The translations under genes and the position numbers were made by a program. The notes beneath the pieces are model-generated. The model did not search any database, was not told where the DNA came from, and worked only from the letters and a program-made list of their open reading frames with translations. A DNA stretch of 64,000 bases. Origin: Dillenia suffruticosa. Lineage: Eukaryota; Streptophyta; Magnoliopsida; Dilleniales; Dilleniaceae. The stretch is taken from contig JAVTVX010000024.1 in assembly GCA_033439265.1 (NCBI GenBank), positions 11,763,001-11,827,000 of the forward strand, in the 5' to 3' direction. The first letter of the stretch is position 1, and the number at the start of each line of letters is the position of its first letter. This document shows positions 59,084 to 64,000 of this stretch, piece by piece.

Positions 59084-60927
59084 ATGGGAAGAACTAAACG
59101 AAGGATGAGTATTGTTGCTAGTCATGAAGAATCACAGCCATCCGAAGATCAACTTCACTCTGAAGAAGCCCAAGATGATACGCCAGGTTTGATTTGGTTT
59201 GGTTTAAAAACATATCATTGAGATAAGTATCAATTTCTAATTTTTTTTAGCAGTTCTCAAGAAGAAATGTAGAGACCCAACACGTTGTCAAGATGTTTGG
59301 GATTTAGAAAAAGGAAAACGGATGGTGGTTGAAATGAATGAATTAAATCAACCGATAGGAATTGATGATACGATCTTTACTAGATTTCTTGGTTCTATAG
59401 TCAGAGTCCACTCGATTGCTCCCATAAATTATAGGACTTGGCGTGATATGCCAATAGACTATAAATAAGACATGTGGAAAATTATAGAGGTATCTACTAA
59501 ATTGTACATTCATATAAATGGAAATTAATCCATCTAATTTTATTTCTTTCATTTTGAATTTTGTACATTCACATAAATTGGAAATTAATCCATCTAATTT
59601 TATTTCTTTCATTTTGAATTATAGTCCAAGATTACTTTCAAACCACTCAGAGATGATACCAAAAAATGGATTATTGGAAATTTGTGTGAGAAATGGAAGA
59701 GTTTTAAAAATAGCCTGAAATCAAAGTGGTTTGATGATTCACTTGGAGTAGATGAAAATATCAAAAGAATGGAAGATGAAAGGGTTGATCCAAATCAGTA
59801 CAAGGATCTTGTTATTTTCTGGCTAAGTGATAAAGGGAAGGTAAAAAATAAATAATTTTTCTTACTCATTCATTTGTACTCTCGTAAAAAATAAATAATT
59901 TCTCTTACTATTAATTGAATACATTTAATTCTAGTACTTTGTATTAGGAAATTTGTAAAAGAAATTCAAAATATCGTGCAAAGTTGACGAATCCACATTG
60001 CTTAGGATCTAAGTCATTTACCAAACTCATTGATGAGAAGGTATAAACAACTCATATTTTATTTTACTTATAATTAATTTTACTGTAAAATATTTTACAT
60101 ACTTGGAATCATATTTTATTATTACAGACAACACAACATGAGACGAAACCTTGTAGAGCAGAACTTTATATTACAAGTAGAACCCAATTGGATGGTAGTT
60201 TAGTCTCTACGAAAGCATCATAAGTTGTGGTATGGATGATTATTTTTATGTAGTTCTTGATTTATGGACATTCATGTTTCATTTATTTACTTTATAGGAA
60301 ATGATGAAAAGTCAAATGGAGTCTGTCGAGAGAGAAGAAGGCAAAGTAGAAAGTTCAAATTTATCTCAGAAAAGTGATATTGTGTCAAAGGTTAAAGGTC
60401 CTGATTTGCGGGGTAGAATCAGATCTGTAGGAAAAGTTATAAGTGCATTTGTACATTCAACGAGAGCTGACAAAGAAGATATAACTAATATGATGCAACA
60501 ATTAATGGAACAAAATCATAATCTTACTAATTTGTTAAGTAATATTCTTCTTCATGTTGCTATGAATGTTGGAAGTGGGCATAAAGATGAATTGATGAAT
60601 ATTGTTAATGAAGCAAGGGTTATTGCAAGTGTTCGGGTATGTAATTTCTCTATTTCTACTTCGGCACAATCTTATTAATTTCACTTTTACATTTCAAAAA
60701 TAATTTAAATTATTTGTCTTTTAGCTTCCTTCAATACCAGATGCTAGGAGTGCACTTAAAAACCAACAATCATCATCACCGCCCGACTCTGTCCCAAAAG
60801 GTAATATTTATTTCACTACTTATTTTTATTTTATTTTTAACATAGTAATATTTTTATTTATAACCATTTTTATACCATTATATTATATTCATCTGACTCT
60901 ACTTTTTTTTATGAATGAATAGATTGA
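59084..60927 (+). CDS. CACTA Transposase_24 (TNPA-like) gene with two stop codons
   Basis: Eight exons follow GT...AG rules: 59084-59186, 59251-59489, 59625-59840, 59948-60040, 60128-60229, 60298-60636, 60725-60800 and 60923-60927. The reading starts MGRTKRRMSIVASHEESQPS. It then passes through TRCQDVWDLEKGKRMVVEMN, IAPINYRTWRDMP, KKWIIGNLCEKWKSFKNSLK, FWLSDKGK, KYRAKLTNPHCLGSKSFTKL and CRAELYITSRTQLDGS, the hallmarks of the Ptta/En/Spm Transposase_24 family. A basic and coiled region ends the protein. Stops occur in exon 2 (TAA after MPIDYK) and in exon 5 (TAA after STKAS), both at positions where family members have a charged residue. Family knowledge: TNPA-type partners bind subterminal repeats. 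Phases join without frame conflict, so only these two codons block the frame. Confidence 0.85.
59502..59620. repeat. 59-bp tandem duplication inside an intron
   Basis: 'ttgtacattcatataaatgg' (59502) recurs as 'ttgtacattcacataaattg' (59561), each copy followed by 'aaattaatccatctaatttt'. The duplication lies in intron 2 of the TNPA-like gene. Only the second copy keeps the 'attatag' acceptor. Confidence 0.9.
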
Positions 60928-61194
60928 ATGAAAGTGGATTGAATGAAGGTGGACTTTGCCGATAATCTTTTGATAATTGAAGTGAAGAATCTCTCAGAAG
61001 AAGATATATGAATTGTGGGTGTGTGATATGTAATCTTTTTGTTTTTTATTCTATTGTATCAATCATTTTCCAATATTATAATATTTTACTATTTTCTTTA
61101 TTTTCAAGTTTTTACTTATATTTCCTTATACTTATACTAACCATCCACAAAACTTATAACATTTACTCACATAAGAAGATATGTATAGTAACCG
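60928..61194. other. 3' region of the TNPA-like gene
   Basis: AT-rich with no further coding domain. It probably holds the 3' untranslated region. Confidence 0.45.
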
Positions 61195-61345
61195 ACTATA
61201 GTGACTAGTAAGTGACTGGTAAGTGACTAGTAAGTGACGATAGTAGTAACCGAAAAGTAAGTAACTGGTAAGTGATGATAGTAATAACCAAGAAGTAAGT
61301 AACTAGTAAGTGAGTAGTAAGTGATGATAGTAGTAACTATAGTGA
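61195..61345 (+). repeat. Right subterminal GTAAGT-rich array
   Basis: About nine 'gtaagtgac'/'gtaagtaact' words alternate with 'gatagtagtaac'. This array mirrors the left one in core sequence and in orientation (both read GTAAGT on the plus strand, not inverted). Confidence 0.83.
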
Positions 61346-61559
61346 CGATAAAGTACTAATATTTCTTAACATTTGTACAACTTAAGTGATAATATTTCCA
61401 AGCAGTATGATATATGTCTAGCAGTAACATATTCGACATAGGTACTAATATGGTAACCGATAATAAAAATAGTAAGTTTTCTCAACACATTTTAAACCGA
61501 TGATAAAATACTAAATGTACCAACAGTTCTAACCGTTACTATAAACATATGACATACTC

Positions 61560-61708
61560 CAACGGTTATGAAAAATGTTAAAATATACCTATCCCGACTG
61601 GTATATTACCGACTAAATCCCTATCCGTTAGAGAAGGTTTTGCCGACGGTTTTTGTATATTTAGGAGACGGTTTTAGTCCGTCAACAAAACTCACTTGTT
61701 TTGTAGTG
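61560..61708 (-). repeat. CACTA right terminal inverted repeat
   Basis: On the minus strand: CACTACAAAACAAGTGAG, then 'ttgacggactaaaaccgtct' and 'aaaaaccgtcggcaaaacc'. The terminus abuts the TAG duplication at 61709. Confidence 0.88.
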
Positions 61709-62230
61709 TAGAATCTCTGGAGGCTAACATGAGGCTCATAATGTGATAGCGTAACATAGCTCTCAGGGAGTGCGAGAGACTAAAGGCTAAAGTGAGAAAG
61801 GGCAAAGCCAAGCTACAAGAGTTGAGAAGTCTCCTGTTGAGTTGGAGGAGAGAATAATGAGTTGGGAGACAAAATTGTAAAGGACAAGGAGAAGCATGAC
61901 CGTGTTAGGTAGGAGCTTTCTGAGAGGCTATGGCAGGTTGAAGCAGTACTCTGCCAGGTAGGATCGAGGTCCCTACGATTACTAGCACTGGTTTTAGAGA
62001 ATTTGGCTAGAGCCTTGTGGTGGCTTCTAGTGGATTAGTCGATGGAAGTTCACATGTTACAACCCCGAGTGCTAATTTCAAACTCTTCCAACAGACAGTT
62101 GTTCCTCCTCCTCCACCCCCTTCTTCATGACTTCTATCTATCATTGTATTCTTGTTCTTTGGTTGACTTCTCATTATGTATCTTTACCCTTAGATTTGAT
62201 ATGAGCTTTGTTGTTCGGTTGTAATTCCAC
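61709..62230 (+). pseudogene. Gypsy-type accessory protein, 3' part
   Basis: The coding text interrupted at 42,743 continues here. Removing the CACTA and one TAG joins an EKEI-ESLEAN reading in one frame. RECERLKAKVRKGKAKLQEL and similar charged, heptad-like text follows, as in the coiled-coil tails of the same family. Stops and frame changes follow, and the reading ends near 62,220. Confidence 0.52.
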
Positions 62231-62665
62231 ATCGAGTTGAATAGAATAGGAGTTTTCCTCTAGATTTTCTCCTTCCTTTTAACTATTTCGATCATGTAAG
62301 GAATAAAGTAACTCAATTGATGCTCTGCTTATGACACCATGATAGCCAAGAGGGTATGCATAACTCACAAGACATAGTATTGTAAGAATAAGAATTAAAT
62401 CCTTTCTTTACGCTTAAGCTCACGTAGGGCATGATGTTGAGAGAATTGCCATTAACACTTAGAATCGAGGAAACATTTACATAGGGTGTATAACTGAGAG
62501 CATATCCAAAAAATATCTTGCATGTACTGTGGAGTTAAGAGATTGAGTCATAGGATCAAACAAGTAGTATAGAATGTTCGAGAAAGCGAGCGTGAAATCT
62601 ATGAGTGATGTAGAGTCCGGAGATTGGGTATAAAATCCATATGAGACCGAGAGCCGAGATATCCA
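62231..62665. other. Unassigned DNA between two gypsy segments
   Basis: No coding domain recognised. The minus-strand ORF at 62761-62477 is antisense to the start of the gypsy pol below and has no merit of its own. Confidence 0.4.
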
Positions 62666-62666
62666 T

Positions 62667-63300
62667 GGGTGTGGAACCCATGTTGTTTCCAAAGATGGGA
62701 TTTTTGTGGATCCAAAGAAGGTAGAGGTCATACGGAAGTAGAAATAGCCTAAAAATATCACTAAGGTGAGAAGTTTCCTCGGATTAGCAGGGTATTATCA
62801 GAGATTCATAAAAAAATTCTCGAAAATAGCAGCTCCAATGACTAATTTGACTCGAAAAGGAGTCAAATTCGAATGGGATAAAAAGTGTGACGCTAGTTTT
62901 CAAGAGCTTAAGCGAAGATTGACCTCTGCCCCTGTCATTGCTCTTCCTAGGTGGTGATTTTGTGGTATACAGTGACGCAAGCAAGCAAGGACTAGGGTGT
63001 GTGTTGATGCATGGTGATAGGGTGATTGCTTATACCTCTCGCCAACTAAACAAGCATGAAGTGAACTATCTTACTCATGACTTGGAGTTGGCTGCCATTG
63101 TCTTTGCTTTAAAGATTTGGCGACATTATTTATATTGGGTTACCTACAAGATCTATACCGACCACAAGAGTCTTATGTACTTACTCAAAAAGAGCTCAAT
63201 TTGAGGCAACGAAAATGGTTAAAACTGATCAAAGACTATGATCTGGTAATTGATTATCACCCAGGAAAAGCGAATGTTGTCATAGCTACCTTAAGCTGCA
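62667..63300 (+). pseudogene. Ty3/gypsy 2 reverse transcriptase end and RNase H
   Basis: The reading begins VVSKDGIFVDPKKVEVIRK, has two stops, then ITKVRSFLGLAGYYQRFIKK (RT thumb). The RNase H part includes [38 protein letters not shown] and KLIKDYDLVIDYHPGKANVV. Frame changes occur near 62,950 and 63,180. The upstream RT palm is missing, so the element is 5'-truncated or rearranged here. The motif set is that of the Tekay/Del-like chromoviruses (inference). Confidence 0.82.
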
Positions 63301-64000
63301 AATCTTCATCTTCAGCATTCCAAGAGAGTTCCTACCTCTCTTGTCTAGTTAGATTTCGAGCATCTGGAGTTGAATTGGATAATGACGATTACGGTACATT
63401 ATTAGCCAAGTTTGTGGTAAGGCCTACTTTCGTAGATCACATTCGGGAGTTTTAGGCTACCGATGATGAGTTAAAGGGCATAGTGGAAAAGATCCAGAAA
63501 GGGGAAGGTAGCGAATTCCAAATCTAGCAAGATGGACTTGTAACTTATGGGAGACGCATATGTGTTCCAAAGAGTGATGATCTCCTGAAAGCCATACTTG
63601 GAGAGACACATTTCTCGGCCTATGCTATGCATATGGGGAGTACCAAGATATACCGAACTATCAAGGAATCATATTGGTGGTCCGAATTGAAAGGAGAGAT
63701 AGCTGAATTTGTTGCTAGATGTCTAGTGTGCAAACAAGTCAAAGCTAAACACCAGAAGCAAGCCGATGTCCTCCTACCACTGCCGATACCCGTATGGAAG
63801 TGGGAATATATTATTATGAATTTTGTTATAGGATTGCCGCGTACTCCAAGACGTCACGATGCCATTTGGGTGATTATGGACTGTCTCACCAAGTCAGCCC
63901 ACTTCTTGCCGATTCAGAACACATATTCCTTGAAAAGATTAGCCAAATTATACATTGATGAGATCGTGAGGCTTCACATAGTTTTGGTATCCATTGTATC
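63301..64000 (+). pseudogene. Ty3/gypsy 2 integrase, running off the window
   Basis: The linker continues in frame (ORF to 63,455, stop), then a zinc-binding H2C2 region (THFSAYAMHMGSTKIY, CLVCKQVKAKH) and the catalytic core start at about 63,780 (VWKWEYIIMNFVIGLPRT, WVIMDCLTKSAHFLPIQNTY). The residue in MNF is Asn (AAT) where the family has the first catalytic Asp of the D,D-35-E triad. The C-terminal part lies beyond 64,000. Confidence 0.82.

Larger units (their letters stand above)
42744..61708 (+). mobile_element. Complete CACTA (En/Spm) DNA transposon, 18,965 bp
   Basis: The left end begins CACTATAAAATTAAAGTG and the right end, read inward on the minus strand, begins CACTACAAAACAAGTG. 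Both continue to TTGACGG about 20-27 bases in. The 3-bp target duplication TAG flanks the element exactly (42741-42743 and 61709-61711). Inside are a TNP2-type transposase, a Transposase_24 (TNPA-like) gene, a ULP1-protease gene on the minus strand, an unassigned ORF, GC-rich repeat blocks and truncated duplicates of two gene starts. CACTA elements move by cut and paste, with TNP2 as the catalytic protein and the partner protein binding subterminal repeats. Both transposase genes carry stops or frameshifts, so mobility now would need help in trans. Confidence 0.92.

Overview
This window looks like nuclear DNA of a flowering plant, most likely a eudicot (inference). It is AT-rich, intron-bearing and gene-poor, and is filled by nested plant transposable elements: Ty1/copia and Ty3/gypsy retrotransposons, a CACTA (En/Spm-type) DNA transposon and tRNA-derived SINEs. 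It also carries a decayed mosaic of plastid DNA and the broken remains of one recognisable host gene. Nothing bacterial (operons, CRISPR, integrons) was seen.

Layout. 1-1.33 kb: plastid DNA inserted in the nucleus, four plastome fragments (23S rRNA, rpoC2, rps4, ycf3) fused out of order. 1.3-9.5 kb: AT-rich intergenic DNA with (AG)n tracts and a strong G-quadruplex motif. 9.5-10.3 kb: tandem duplications, one of them split by a SINE with target-site duplications. 11.0-12.65 kb, minus strand: the 3' exons of a cyclin-J18-like gene, cut off on the 5' side by a copia retrotransposon. 12.66-19.3 kb: that copia element (minus strand), with a 2.45-kb solo LTR (TSD AAAGG) inserted in its 3' LTR. 20.85-23.5 kb: a second solo LTR of a related family (TSD CATTG). 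23.5-28.06 kb: a decayed gypsy element, plus strand. 28.8-35.1 kb: a second copia element, minus strand, lacking its 3' end. 35.1-40.1 kb: small remnants (SINEs, a copia RNase H scrap) and 1 kb of degenerate purine-rich tandem repeat. 41.2-42.7 kb and 61.7-62.2 kb: two halves of one gypsy-type accessory ORF, split by the CACTA insertion. 62.7-64.0 kb: gypsy pol running off the window.

The centrepiece is a complete CACTA transposon at 42,744-61,708 (18,965 bp) with CACTA termini, related inner inverted sequence and a 3-bp TAG target duplication. It carries a TNP2-type transposase, a second transposase-like gene of the Transposase_24 (TNPA-like) class, a minus-strand gene joining a plant-mobile-domain-like region to a ULP1/C48 SUMO-protease domain, and an unassigned coiled-coil ORF. 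GC-rich repeat blocks lie upstream of both transposase genes. The left arm holds truncated second copies of the 5' modules of those two genes, each again behind a GC-rich block. Both ends carry arrays rich in GTAAGT. Frameshifts and stops mean that neither transposase is intact as read here.

Relative chronology from nesting: the cyclin gene was hit by copia 1, whose LTR was later hit by an element now reduced to a solo LTR. Separately, a gypsy-type accessory ORF was hit by the CACTA. All domain assignments come from reading the translations; no database search was run.
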